From positions 29,478 through 93,477 of the forward strand of contig NZ_JAQTXI010000015.1 of NCBI RefSeq assembly GCF_028688855.1: a stretch of 64,000 nucleotides of DNA. Direction: 5' to 3'. Every line of letters starts with the position of its first letter. The stretch's first letter is position 1. The position numbers were made by a program, and so were the translations under genes. Under the pieces are notes generated by a model. The model saw only the letters and a list, made by a program, of their open reading frames with translations. It searched no databases and was not told where the DNA came from. This document shows positions 42,924-53,880 of the stretch, piece by piece. Source of the DNA: Neomegalonema sp. GTDB taxonomy: Bacteria > Pseudomonadota > Alphaproteobacteria > Rhodobacterales > Rhodobacteraceae.

Positions 42924-44009
42924 TCAGGAACGAGGGGAGGGGGAGGAGGAGCCGGCGAGGCGGGCGGCGGTCGCGCTCAATCTCGCGCCGATCCGGTCGA
43001 GGAGGGCCGCCAGACCCCTGGGCTCCGCGATGAGGAAGAGGATCACCAGAGCGCCGATCACGATCCTCTGGGTCATGTCGAGCACGCCGGAGTCGAAGAT
43101 TCCGCCGAAGAGAAAGGCGCCTGCGCGGGCCAGCAGCAGCGGAAAGATCACGATGAAGGCCGCCCCGAGGAAGGCCCCGCGGATCGTCGCCAGACCGCCG
43201 ATGATCACCATGAAGAGGATCTGGAAGGAGCGGTCGAGGTTGAAGCCCGCGGGCTCGACGGTGCGCAGATAGGTGAAGGCCCAGAGCGCCCCCGCCACGC
43301 CGATCACGAAGGAGGAGACCGCGAAGGCGAGCAGTTTGGTCTGCGGGACGGGGATTCCTATGGCTCTGGCGGCGGTTTCTCCGTCGCGCACGGCGAGGAA
43401 GGCGCGTCCCGAGGCGCTGCGCGTCAGGCGCCAGACGAAGAGGCTCAGCAGGGTCACGATGGTCAGGGAGAAGAGATAGCGCCCCGTCGGCGTGTCGAGC
43501 GAGAAGCCCGCCAGCTGAAGCCTGGGAACGGAGATCACGCCCGAGGGATTGTTGTTCGAGAACCAGCCGAATTTGCTTAGCGCCCATTGGACGAAGAACT
43601 GCGCCGCCAGCGTCGACACCGCGAGATAGAAGCCCCGCAGCCTGAGGCTCGGCAGGCCGAAGACCACCCCCACCAGAGCCGCCGTCAGCCCCGCGAGGAC
43701 GAAGCTCACGGGCAGAGGCAGAAAGCCGAGCCGCAGATTGAAGTTATAGGCCGCGAAGGCGCCCACCGCCATGAAGGCCGCCGAGCCGAGCGAGAGCTGT
43801 CCGGCGTAGCCCGTGAGGAGGTTCAGCCCCACGGCGGCGAGACTCAGCGCGAGGAAGGGCAAGAGCAGCGCCTCGATCACATAGCGCGAGGCGAAGAGCG
43901 GCACGGCCACATAGGCGACCGCCAGGACCAGAGTCAGCCAGATCAGCGCGGCCGAAGGGCGCGGGAGGCTCCGGCGGGAGGTCTCGGGGAGAGCGAGGAT
44001 CGTCGTCAT
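42924..44009 (-). CDS. Branched-chain-type ABC permease (LivM-like)
   Basis: The 361-residue inner-membrane protein has about ten hydrophobic spans and the LivM signatures GLNLLTGYAGQLSLGSAAFMAVGAFAA, LRLRGFYLAVSTLAAQFFVQW and the cytoplasmic loop RDGETAARAIGIPVPQTKLLAFAVSSFVIGVAGALWA. It pairs with the LivH-like permease encoded 3 bases upstream. It is part of the same leftward organosulfur operon. Confidence 0.93.
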   Translation of the reverse strand: MTTILALPETSRRSLPRPSAALIWLTLVLAVAYVAVPLFASRYVIEALLLPFLALSLAAVGLNLLTGYAGQLSLGSAAFMAVGAFAAYNFNLRLGFLPLPVSFVLAGLTAALVGVVFGLPSLRLRGFYLAVSTLAAQFFVQWALSKFGWFSNNNPSGVISVPRLQLAGFSLDTPTGRYLFSLTIVTLLSLFVWRLTRSASGRAFLAVRDGETAARAIGIPVPQTKLLAFAVSSFVIGVAGALWAFTYLRTVEPAGFNLDRSFQILFMVIIGGLATIRGAFLGAAFIVIFPLLLARAGAFLFGGIFDSGVLDMTQRIVIGALVILFLIAEPRGLAALLDRIGARLSATAARLAGSSSPSPRS

Positions 44010-44012
44010 GGC

Positions 44013-44912
44013 TCAAACCCTCTCGACGATCTTCTGGCCGAAGAGTCCCGAGGGACGCACCAGCAGGAAGAGCAGCGCCACCACATAGGCGAACCAGCTT
44101 TCGATTCCGCCGCCGACATAGGGGCCCAGGTAAACTTCGGCCAGCTTCTCGCTGGCGCCGATGATCAGCCCGCCGACCACCGCCCCGAGAATGGAGTCGA
44201 AGCCGCCGAGCAGCAGCACCGGAAGCGCCTTCAGCACGATGATCGAGAGCGAGAACTGGACCCCCAGCCGCGCGCCCCAGAGCAGGCCCGCCACCAGAGC
44301 CACGAAGCCCGCCGCCGCCCAGACCGTCGCCCAGATGCGCGGCAGCCTAAGCCCGACCGCCAGAGCGGCGAACTGGTCGTCGGCCACGGCGCGGAAGGCG
44401 AGTCCGATCCGGGTGCGGGTGAAGAAGGCCCCGAGCGCCGCCACCAGGCCGAAGGCCACCGCCGCCGCCACGAGGTCGAAGCTGGAGATCAGCAATCCGG
44501 CGATCTCCATGGGCTTGTCGCTGATCCCGAGATCCAGCCGGTGGACCTGCGTGCCCCAGAGCAATTGCGCCGCGCCCTCGATGACATAGGCGAGGCCGAG
44601 CGTAGCCATGAAGAGCGTGATCGGCGGACGATTGACCAGAGGCCGCAGCACCGTCCTTTCGATGGCGAAGCCGAGGCCGATCATGATCGCGAAGGTCGCG
44701 ACGAAGGCCAGCAGGAAGGGCGCGCCGTAATTCACCAGACTCACGAAGGTCAGGGCCGCGAAGAGCAGCATGGCGCCCTGCGCGAAGTTCAGCACGCCGG
44801 AGGTCTTGTAGATCAGCACGAAGCCGATGGCGACGAGCGAATACATCAGACCCGCAAGGAGTCCGCCCACCAGAACCTCGAAGAAGAAAAGGACTTCATG
44901 CCAATCCATCAT
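44013..44912 (-). CDS. Branched-chain-type ABC permease (LivH-like)
   Basis: The 299-residue inner-membrane protein has about eight spans and the LivH pattern: GLMYSLVAIGFVLIYKTSGVLNFAQGAMLLFAA, AIERTVLRPLVNRPPITLFMATLGLAY and a C-terminal VALLFLLVRPSGLFGQKIVERV. The start at 44912 overlaps the stop of the upstream ATPase gene by four bases. It forms the translocation pore with the LivM-like protein. Confidence 0.93.
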   Translation of the reverse strand: MMDWHEVLFFFEVLVGGLLAGLMYSLVAIGFVLIYKTSGVLNFAQGAMLLFAALTFVSLVNYGAPFLLAFVATFAIMIGLGFAIERTVLRPLVNRPPITLFMATLGLAYVIEGAAQLLWGTQVHRLDLGISDKPMEIAGLLISSFDLVAAAVAFGLVAALGAFFTRTRIGLAFRAVADDQFAALAVGLRLPRIWATVWAAAGFVALVAGLLWGARLGVQFSLSIIVLKALPVLLLGGFDSILGAVVGGLIIGASEKLAEVYLGPYVGGGIESWFAYVVALLFLLVRPSGLFGQKIVERV

Positions 44913-45829
44913 GCGGCCTCCTTCTGGGGCGGATCGTCTTCGGCGGCGCCGATATAGGCCCGGATGACGGCGGGATCCTTGCGGACTTCGGCGGGCGGGC
45001 CGTCGGCGATCTTGCGGCCGTAATCCAGCACCACGACGTGATCCGAGAGGCCCATCACCAGCCCCACGTCGTGTTCGATGAGCAGCACCGCCGCGCCGTG
45101 GAGATCCCGCGCCGCGCGCACATAGCCCGCGAGTTCGTTCTTCTCGGTGGCGGTCATGCCCGCCATGGGCTCGTCCAGCAGCAGGAGCTTCGGGCGCGTC
45201 ACGAGCGCCCGCGCCAGCTCCACGCGCTTCTGCAACCCGTAAGGCAGGGTCGCGGCGGCGCGGTCGGCGATCTCCTCCAGATGCAGGAAGGCGAGGATCT
45301 CCGACACCCGCGCGTCGATCTCGCGATTCTCGCGGCGGGCGCGGGGGAGGGCGAAGACCTCCTCGAGGAAATTCGCCCGCCGCCGCCAGGACAGACCCGC
45401 CGCCACGTTCTCGCGCACGGTCAACCCGCCGAAGAGCGCGAGATTCTGGAAGGTCCGCGCCACGCCCAGAGCCGCCAGCTTCTCGACGGGGATCCGCGCG
45501 AAGCTGCGCCCTTTGAGCCGGATCTCGCCGCGGTCGGCCTGATAAAGCCCGCTCGCGACGTTGAGCAGCGAGGATTTCCCGGCGCCGTTGGGGCCGATCA
45601 CCGCGCAGATCTCGCCCGGCTTCACCGCAAGGCTCACCTCCGTCAGAGCCGCCACGCCGCCGAAGGAGAGGTCGATCTCCTTCAGCTCAAGCAAGGCGCC
45701 CTGATGTCCGGAGGCGATCCTCTCCCCAAGGCCGCCGACCGCAGTCGGGGCCTCGTTGCGGGGCTTCTCGGGCGCAAAGGGAGTCCGTCGCGCCTGAAAG
45801 AGGCGCGCGTCCGCCAGAAGACTGGTCAT
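44909..45829 (-). CDS. Branched-chain-type ABC transporter ATPase (LivG-like)
   Basis: The 306-residue ATPase has Walker A GPNGAGKSS, the LivG-specific insertion with ARTFQNLALFGGLTVRENV, a degenerate signature LPYGLQKRVELARALV, Walker B LLLLDEPMAGMT and switch IEHDVGLVM. About 45 residues precede the usual LivG start; the ATG at 45829 has AAGGAT upstream, so the extension may be real. It is the first transporter gene of the organosulfur operon, 42 bases after sfnG. Confidence 0.92.
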   Translation of the reverse strand: MTSLLADARLFQARRTPFAPEKPRNEAPTAVGGLGERIASGHQGALLELKEIDLSFGGVAALTEVSLAVKPGEICAVIGPNGAGKSSLLNVASGLYQADRGEIRLKGRSFARIPVEKLAALGVARTFQNLALFGGLTVRENVAAGLSWRRRANFLEEVFALPRARRENREIDARVSEILAFLHLEEIADRAAATLPYGLQKRVELARALVTRPKLLLLDEPMAGMTATEKNELAGYVRAARDLHGAAVLLIEHDVGLVMGLSDHVVVLDYGRKIADGPPAEVRKDPAVIRAYIGAAEDDPPQKEAA

Positions 45830-45871
45830 GGAGCGATCCTTGATCGAGAGCCCCGAAGAGGAGGAACGTCC

Positions 45872-46984
45872 TTATTCAGCCGCGACGCGTTCCCGCCGCG
45901 CGGCTTCGAGCTCGCGCACCAGAGGGATCACCCGCTCGCCGAAGAACTTCACCTCCTCCTGGAAATGCAGGAAGCCCAGCAGGATCAGATTCGCGCCCGC
46001 GTCCTTGAGGTCGAGGATGCGTTCGGCGATCTGCTCGGGCGTGCCGATGAGGTCGCTGCGGAACCCGTCGTTATATTGCACGAGGTCTTCGAAGCTGGAT
46101 TTCGCCCAGTTGCCTTCGCCTTCCGGCGAGGCCTTGCCCGCGTTCCTGACCTGGCCCGCGAAGCCCGCCACCGCCTCGGGATTGGCCTTGGCGATGATCT
46201 CGGCGAGGGTGGATTTCGCCTCGGCTTCGGTTTCGCGGGCGATGGCGAAGGCGTTCACGCCGATCTTCACCTGATGGCCGTTCGCTCTGGCCTTGGCGCG
46301 GATGTCGTCGACCTGGGCCTTGAGGCCTTCCGGCGTGTTGCCGTTGGTGAAATACCAGTCCGAGACCCGCGCGGCCATGTCGCGCGCCGCCCGCGAGGAG
46401 CCGCCCTGAAAGATCTCCGGCTGAGGATCGAGGGGCTTGGGCTTCAGGGAATAATCGCGGAAGCGGTAGAAATCTCCGGCGAAGGTGAAGCTCTCTTCGG
46501 TCCAGATGCCGCGCAGCGAACGGATGAACTCCTCGGAGCGGCGGTAACGCTCGTCATGATCGAGCCAAGGCTCGCCGATGGCGGCGAATTCGCCCCGGAA
46601 CCAGCCCGAGACCACGTTCACCGCCACGCGGCCTTTGGTCAGGTGGTTGATGGTGGCGATCTGCTTGGCCGCGAGGGCGGGCGTCCAGGGGCCGGGCAGG
46701 ATCGCCGCGATCACCTTCAGGGTCTCCGTCGCCGCGAGCAGCGCATGGCTGAAGGAGACGGATTCATGCTGGTTGTCGGCGCCGTATCCGGCGGTGAAGC
46801 GGATCTGGCTCAGGGCGTATTCGAAGCCGCTGGCCTCGGCGATCCGCGCGAGCTCGATGTTGTAGTCGATGTCCCAGCTGGTGCGCTGCTCGATGTCGGA
46901 GATCACCAGTCCGCCCGAAACGTTGGGCACCCAATAGGCGAATTTCAGAGGAGCGTCGGTCTGGTCGTCACGGGAAGCGGCCAT
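45872..46984 (-). CDS. sfnG: FMNH2-dependent dimethylsulfone monooxygenase SfnG
   Basis: The start at 46984 (MAASRDDQ) has GGAGG 6 bases upstream; the ATG at 46996 is part of that site and less likely. The 370-residue luciferase-like enzyme converts dimethyl sulfone to methanesulfinate with FMNH2. It has the SfnG-specific opening LKFAYWVPNVSGGLVISDIEQRT, then IRFTAGYGADNQHESVSFSHALLAATETLKVIAAILPGPW and GGSSRAARDMAARVSDWYFTNGN. It is the second gene of the operon behind the FMN reductase, and a sigma-54 promoter upstream matches the SfnR-dependent control known for sfnG. Confidence 0.95.
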   Translation of the reverse strand: MAASRDDQTDAPLKFAYWVPNVSGGLVISDIEQRTSWDIDYNIELARIAEASGFEYALSQIRFTAGYGADNQHESVSFSHALLAATETLKVIAAILPGPWTPALAAKQIATINHLTKGRVAVNVVSGWFRGEFAAIGEPWLDHDERYRRSEEFIRSLRGIWTEESFTFAGDFYRFRDYSLKPKPLDPQPEIFQGGSSRAARDMAARVSDWYFTNGNTPEGLKAQVDDIRAKARANGHQVKIGVNAFAIARETEAEAKSTLAEIIAKANPEAVAGFAGQVRNAGKASPEGEGNWAKSSFEDLVQYNDGFRSDLIGTPEQIAERILDLKDAGANLILLGFLHFQEEVKFFGERVIPLVRELEAARRERVAAE

Positions 46985-47016
46985 GAGGGCCTCCATCTGT
47001 TGAAAGGGCGAGGGGA

Positions 47017-47595
47017 TCAGGCGCTCAGAGCCACCGCCGGCCGCGACGCGCGGCGGGCGGAGAGAGAGGCCTCCAGCAGGAAGGCGGCTTCCTCGGCGGC
47101 CCGCTCGACGCGCTCGGCGAGGCTGTCGGAGACGCGCAGGGCGTCGATCTCGCCTTCCGTGGCGAAGACGAAGTTCGGAACCGTCACCGCCCGGAAGAAG
47201 CCGAAGAGCGGCCGGAACTGATGTTCGCCGACGAGGCCGTGCAGCGGCGCTCCGCCCGTCGCGGAGAGCAGGACCACCTTGCCCGCCAGGGCGTCGCGGT
47301 CCACGAGGTCGAAGAGATGCTTGAAGGCGCCCGGATAGCTGCCGCGATAGACCGGCGCGCCCACGATCAGCAGATCCGCCGTCTCGACGCGCCGGAAGAC
47401 GGCTTCTTCTGCGGCGGAAAGCTCTTCGCGGCTGAAGCGGGTGAGCAGCGCCCTGTTCTCCGAGAGGTTCACGCGCTCGACGCGTCCCTTGACGCGGCGG
47501 AGGGCGGCCTCGGCGAGCCGGTCGAGCAGATGTCCCGTGCGCGAGGCGGCGTTCGGGCTGCCGTTGACGACGACGATGGTTTTCTCAGAGGCCAT
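47017..47595 (-). CDS. msuE: NAD(P)H-dependent FMN reductase (SsuE/MsuE)
   Basis: The start at 47595 (MASEKTIVVVNGSPNAASRTG) is preferred over a frame from 47643 that crosses the promoter. The 192-residue flavodoxin-fold reductase has the phosphate loop GSPNAASRT, LLIVGAPVYRGSYPGAFKHLFDLVD and the GGAPLHGL loop. It makes the free FMNH2 used by SfnG, SsuD and probably SfnB. It is the first gene of the ten-gene leftward operon. MsuE and SsuE cannot be told apart with certainty here. Confidence 0.92.
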   Translation of the reverse strand: MASEKTIVVVNGSPNAASRTGHLLDRLAEAALRRVKGRVERVNLSENRALLTRFSREELSAAEEAVFRRVETADLLIVGAPVYRGSYPGAFKHLFDLVDRDALAGKVVLLSATGGAPLHGLVGEHQFRPLFGFFRAVTVPNFVFATEGEIDALRVSDSLAERVERAAEEAAFLLEASLSARRASRPAVALSA

Positions 47596-47637
47596 GACTT
47601 CCAACCTGCGGTGAGCGATCCAAGTTGGGGAGAGATA

Positions 47638-47655
47638 TGGCAATCCTCATGCCAG
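47638..47655 (-). promoter_or_regulatory. Sigma-54 (-24/-12) promoter of the organosulfur operon
   Basis: The minus strand reads CTGGCATGAGGATTGCC: TGGCATG, four bases, TTGCC, with the GG and GC doublets exactly 10 bases apart as sigma-54 requires. It lies about 43 bases before the FMN reductase start. The divergent gene encodes a GAFTGA-type sigma-54 activator, so the promoter call has independent support. Confidence 0.85.
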
Positions 47656-47718
47656 CGTAAGAAAATAAACGAATTCAAGGAGATCGCCCTCCGGCCCCGT
47701 GAATCCGCTGTGGAGATC

Positions 47719-47755
47719 CCGACAGATCCGCTCCCGGACTGTCGGTTTTCCGACA
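47719..47755. promoter_or_regulatory. Candidate enhancer site for the sigma-54 activator
   Basis: A perfect inverted repeat TGTCGG-TTTT-CCGACA (47740-47755) and a further CCGACA half-site (47719) lie roughly 65-110 bases upstream of the sigma-54 promoter, the usual distance for an upstream activator site. The rest of the 311-base gap (47596-47906) shows no gene; an AT-rich patch near 47837-47858 may serve the activator's own promoter. Confidence 0.6.
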
Positions 47756-47906
47756 ATTCGCGCGAAGCCCTGCGGTTCATCGGAGCTGATCGCGGCTAGA
47801 TCCCCTGATTTCTTCCTCCCGGCATAAGCTCATGCGATGAAAATATGAAAACATCTTCCGTCGGGCGCTTATCCTGAGCCGCGAATTCAGAGCGAGGCGC
47901 GACGCC

Positions 47907-49916
47907 ATGGCGGCCAGGACGTCACCTTTTCAGGCGCAAGGCGGAATCCGGACGGCCGAGATCGGCCGCAGCCGCATCCTCGCCTTCGACGAACCCACCC
48001 GCGCGGCGCTCAAGACCAGCATCCGCGCCACGGCCATGATCCTCGCGGACCCGGCCTCGCGGGCGATCCAGGAGGATCTCGACCGCCTCGCGCCCAGCGA
48101 CATGACCGTGCTCGTCCTCGGCGAGACCGGCGCCGGAAAGGAGCTGGTGGCGCGTTATCTCCACGCCAACAGCCCCCGTCGCGAAGGGCCCTTCGTGGCG
48201 GTGAACTGCGGCGCCTTCACCGAGAGCCTCGCGGAGGCCGAATTGTTCGGCCATGAGAAGGGCGCCTTCACCGGCGCGCTGCGCAATCAGCCGGGCTGGT
48301 TCGAGGCCGCCCATGGCGGCACGCTCCTGCTCGACGAGATCGGAGACCTGCCGCCGCATCTTCAGGTGAAGCTCCTGCGCGTGCTCCAGGAGCAGGAGGT
48401 GACGCGGGTGGGCTCGCGCCGCCCGGTCGCCATCGACGTGCGCGTGGTGGCGGCCACCAACGTGGATCTCGGGGCGGCGGTGCGCGAGAAGCGTTTCCGC
48501 GAGGATCTGTTCTTCCGCCTCAACGTGGCGCGGGTGAACATCCCGCCCTTGCGCGAGCGGCCTTCGGACATCGCGCCTCTGGCGCGCCATTTCCTCGACC
48601 TGCGCAGGGCCCGCGCCGGACGCCCCGATCTGGAGTTTTCCCCGGCGGCTCTGGCGGCTCTGGAGCGCCACAGCTGGCCCGGCAACATCCGTGAACTGGA
48701 GAACGTCGTCCAGAGCGCCCTGCACATGGCGCGCGGCCCCATGATCGAGGCGGGGGATCTCAATCTCGCGGCGCATCTCCCGCGCGAGGAGGCGGCGGGC
48801 GGCGGGCTGGAGGAGCGCGTGGCCCTCGCCCTGCGCAAGGCGGCGGCGGCGGGAGAGCCGGAGATCTTCCAGCGCACGCTCTCCAGCCTCGTGCGTGCGG
48901 CCTGCGAGCTGTCCGGCGGCAACCAGGTGCGGGCGGCGGCGCTTCTGGGGATCCCGCGCCACAGTCTGCGCACGCATCTGACCCAGATGGGCATGCTGGA
49001 GCCCGGACGGCGCGGCGCAGAGGCCCGGCGCGCAGCGCCCGAAGAGCCTCGCGTGCTGAACATCGGCTATCAGAAATACGGCGCGGGTTCGATCCTCAAG
49101 TCCAAGGGCACTCTGGAGCGTCGGCTCGCCGAGCGCGGAATCCGGGTCTCCTGGACGGAGTTCAGCGCCGGACCCCAGCTTCTGAAGGCGCTCGGGGCGG
49201 GGGCGGTGGATTTCGGCGCCACCGGAGAAGCGCCGCCGATCCTGGCTCAGGCGGCGGGGGCCTCTCTGGTCTATCTGGCGCATGATCCGCCCGCGCCCAG
49301 AGGCGAGGCCATCCTCGTGCGCGGCGACAGCGGCCTGCGGGACGCCTCCGGGCTGAAGGGCAGGAAGGTCGGGCTGAATTTCGGCTCCAACGTGCATTAT
49401 CTGCTGATCCGGGCCCTGCAGCGCCATGGCCTGACGCTCGACGACGTGCGGCAGGTCGATCTTTCGCCCGACGACGAGCCCCTGCGGCTTCTGGAGAACG
49501 GCGAGATCGACGCCTGGGCGATCTGGGATCCGATCCTCAGCGCGGCCTTGCACGCGGCGGATGTGAAGGTGTTGACCGACGGCGGAGATCTGGCGCCGAA
49601 CCGTCAGTTCTATCTGGGGCGGCCCGCCTATGTGGCGGCGAACGGCGAGACCGTCGCGACCCTGCTGCAGGAATTGCGGACGGCGGGCGAACAGGCCGTG
49701 CGTCATGCGCCGGGCATGGCGCGGATGCTCGCGCAGGAGATCAAGCTCGACGCCATGGCCGTCGAGACGGCGCTGCGGCGGATGAGCTTCGGCGCCAATC
49801 CTCTGGACGACGCCGTGGTGGCGGAACAGCAGCTCGTCGCCGACCGGCTGTATGAGAGCGGTCTTCTCGCAGCGCCGATTCTGGTCAGCGACGCCGTGGC
49901 GACTCTGGGGCGCTGA
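47907..49916 (+). CDS. Sigma-54 activator fused to an SsuA-like solute-binding domain
   Basis: The 669-residue protein has three parts. An AAA+ sigma-54 module begins around residue 45, with Walker A GETGAGKE (72-79), GAFTGA (119-124) that contacts sigma-54, [14 protein letters not shown] and the arginine-finger region ENVV. A Fis-type helix-turn-helix lies at about 331-365 ([23 protein letters not shown]). From about 384 to the end is a full type II binding-protein fold of the SsuA/TauA class: [63 protein letters not shown]. There is no signal peptide, so the binding domain is cytoplasmic and should sense an imported sulfonate or related ligand. The first two domains match SfnR. It is divergent from the organosulfur operon with its sigma-54 promoter. 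Confidence 0.93.
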   Translation: MAARTSPFQAQGGIRTAEIGRSRILAFDEPTRAALKTSIRATAMILADPASRAIQEDLDRLAPSDMTVLVLGETGAGKELVARYLHANSPRREGPFVAVNCGAFTESLAEAELFGHEKGAFTGALRNQPGWFEAAHGGTLLLDEIGDLPPHLQVKLLRVLQEQEVTRVGSRRPVAIDVRVVAATNVDLGAAVREKRFREDLFFRLNVARVNIPPLRERPSDIAPLARHFLDLRRARAGRPDLEFSPAALAALERHSWPGNIRELENVVQSALHMARGPMIEAGDLNLAAHLPREEAAGGGLEERVALALRKAAAAGEPEIFQRTLSSLVRAACELSGGNQVRAAALLGIPRHSLRTHLTQMGMLEPGRRGAEARRAAPEEPRVLNIGYQKYGAGSILKSKGTLERRLAERGIRVSWTEFSAGPQLLKALGAGAVDFGATGEAPPILAQAAGASLVYLAHDPPAPRGEAILVRGDSGLRDASGLKGRKVGLNFGSNVHYLLIRALQRHGLTLDDVRQVDLSPDDEPLRLLENGEIDAWAIWDPILSAALHAADVKVLTDGGDLAPNRQFYLGRPAYVAANGETVATLLQELRTAGEQAVRHAPGMARMLAQEIKLDAMAVETALRRMSFGANPLDDAVVAEQQLVADRLYESGLLAAPILVSDAVATLGR

Positions 49917-49946
49917 GGCCTTCGGGCGGGCGCGGCGCGGAGCTCT

Positions 49947-51993
<2,047 letters not shown>

Positions 51994-51997
<4 letters not shown>

Positions 51998-52836
51998 GTC
52001 CGCACGACTTTCTGGGTCTGGACGCCGAGTCCGTCGATTCCGAGGCGCATGGTCTCGCCGCCCTTGAGATAGACTGGCGGCTTCTGTCCGAGCCCCACGC
52101 CCGGCGGGGTGCCCGTCGAGATCACGTCGCCCGGCTGGAGCGAGAGGAAGCGCGAGACATAGGCGATGATCTGCGGAATCCTGAAGATCATCGTGCGGGT
52201 GGAGCCGTTCTGATAGCGCTTGCCGTCGATCTCCAGCCACATGCCGAGATCGTCCACATCGGGGATTTCATCCGGCGTCACGAGCCAGGGGCCGAGCGGG
52301 CCGAAGCTGTCGAAGCCCTTGCCCTTGTCCCAGGTGGCGCCGCGTTCGAGCTGCCATTCGCGCTCCGAGACGTCGTTGACGACGCAATAGCCCGCGACAT
52401 GGGCCGGAGCCTCGGATTCGGGGATGTATTTCCCGCCCTTGCCGATGATCACGCCCAGCTCCACCTCCCAGTCGGTCTTGACCGAACCGGGGGGGATTTC
52501 GACATCGTCGTCGGGGCCGCAGATGGCGGAGGTCCATTTGTTGAAGACCACCGGCTCGGCGGGCACGGGCATGCCGCTTTCGGCGGCGTGGTCGGCGTAG
52601 TTCAGGCCGATGCAGATGAATTTCCCCACCCGCCCCACGCAGGGCCCGAGGCGCGGCGCGCCGGAGACCGGAGGCAGGCTTGCGGGATCGAGCGCGGCCA
52701 GCCGCGCCAGCCCTTCGGGCTCCAGCGCCGCTCCGGCGAGATCCTCGACATGGGCCGAGAGATCGCGCAGACGGCCCGAGTCATCCAGCAGGCCGGGCTT
52801 CTCCTGACCCTTCGGGCCATAGCGCAAGAGTTTCAT
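51994..52836 (-). CDS. 2,4-diketo-3-deoxy-L-fuconate hydrolase (FAH family)
   Basis: The start at 52836 gives MKLLRYGPKGQEKPGLLDDSG. The 280-residue fumarylacetoacetate-hydrolase-fold enzyme has IGLNYADHAAESGMPVPAEPVVFNK, TDWEVELGVIIGKGGKYI with the acidic metal ligands, and ISTGTPPGVGLGQKPP. It should split 2,4-diketo-3-deoxy-L-fuconate into pyruvate and L-lactate. Older annotations of this family as ureidoglycolate lyase are less fitting given its dehydratase neighbour. Confidence 0.9.
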
Positions 52837-52897
52837 GTCCGTCTCTGAAGCAAGGGGCCGGGGACCGCGCAGGCCCCCGGCGAGTTGGGAAAGGAAG

Positions 52898-53851
52898 TCA
52901 GTCGTAGAGAACCGCCGAGATCTCCGGGTCGTCGATGTTCTTGGCGTCGTACCAATAGAAGCCGGTGTCGATCTTGGCTTCAACCGTTTCGCCGCGGCTG
53001 GCCGCGAGGGCGGCCTTCACCGTCTCGTAGCCGATGCCGACCGGATTCTGCGTGATGGCGCCGGCCATCAGCCCGCTGCGGATGGCGTCGGTCTGGGCGC
53101 GGCCCGAGTCATAGCCGACGATCACGACGTTCGCCTTCATCTCGCGCACGCCGTTGACCACGCCCACCGCCGAACCTTCGTTGGCGCCGAAGATTCCCTT
53201 CAGATCGGGATTGGCCTGAAGGAGGGTCTTGGTGATCTCGGTGGAGCGCAGATGGTCGCCGCCGCCATATTCCACGGCCACGATCTGGATGTCCGGATGG
53301 GCCTCGCGGATGCGGTTGACGAAGCCGTCGCGACGGTCGATGCCGGTGCGCGAGGTCTGGTCATGCACCACCAGAGCCACCTTGCCCGAGCCGCCGATCA
53401 GCTCGGCCATCTTGTCGGCGGCGAGGGCCGCGGCGGCGATGTTGTCGGTGGAGGCGGTGGCGACGGGAATGTCGCTCTCGACGCCGGAGTCGAAGGCCAC
53501 GACCGGAATTCCGGCGCTCCGGGCCTGACGCAGCAGCGGAATGGCGGCCTGGCTGTCGAGCGCCGCGAAGCCGATGGCGGCGGGCTTCTTGGCGAGGGCG
53601 GCGGCCAGCATGTCGATCTGACGATCCACCTGGGTTTCGTTGTCGGGGCCCTCGAAGGTGACCTCGACGTTGAATTCGGCGGCGGCCTTGTCGGCTCCGG
53701 CCTTCACGGCCTGCCAGAACTGGTGCTGGAAGCCCTTGGAGATCAGCGGAATATAGGGCCGCTCCTGAGCCGCCGCCATGCCGGAGGCGCCGAGCGTCAG
53801 GGCGAAGGCCCCGGCGAGGCTCATGAGAAGGGTTCTGCGTTTGACGGACAT
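52898..53851 (-). CDS. CUT2-type sugar ABC transporter binding protein (probably L-fucose)
   Basis: The start at 53851 (MSVKRRTLLMSLAGAFALTLG) has AGGAGG upstream. The signal peptide ends near MAAAQE. The 317-residue periplasmic protein is of the ribose-binding (Peripla_BP_4) class: YIPLISKGFQHQFWQAVKAGA, LAAALAKKPAAIGFAALDSQAA, GIFGANEGSAVGVVNGV, VVIVGYDSG. The operon context makes L-fucose the likely ligand. Confidence 0.92.
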   Translation of the reverse strand: MSVKRRTLLMSLAGAFALTLGASGMAAAQERPYIPLISKGFQHQFWQAVKAGADKAAAEFNVEVTFEGPDNETQVDRQIDMLAAALAKKPAAIGFAALDSQAAIPLLRQARSAGIPVVAFDSGVESDIPVATASTDNIAAAALAADKMAELIGGSGKVALVVHDQTSRTGIDRRDGFVNRIREAHPDIQIVAVEYGGGDHLRSTEITKTLLQANPDLKGIFGANEGSAVGVVNGVREMKANVVIVGYDSGRAQTDAIRSGLMAGAITQNPVGIGYETVKAALAASRGETVEAKIDTGFYWYDAKNIDDPEISAVLYD

Positions 53852-53880
53852 GGGTTTCCTCCTGAGGTTCTTTTTCGGAT

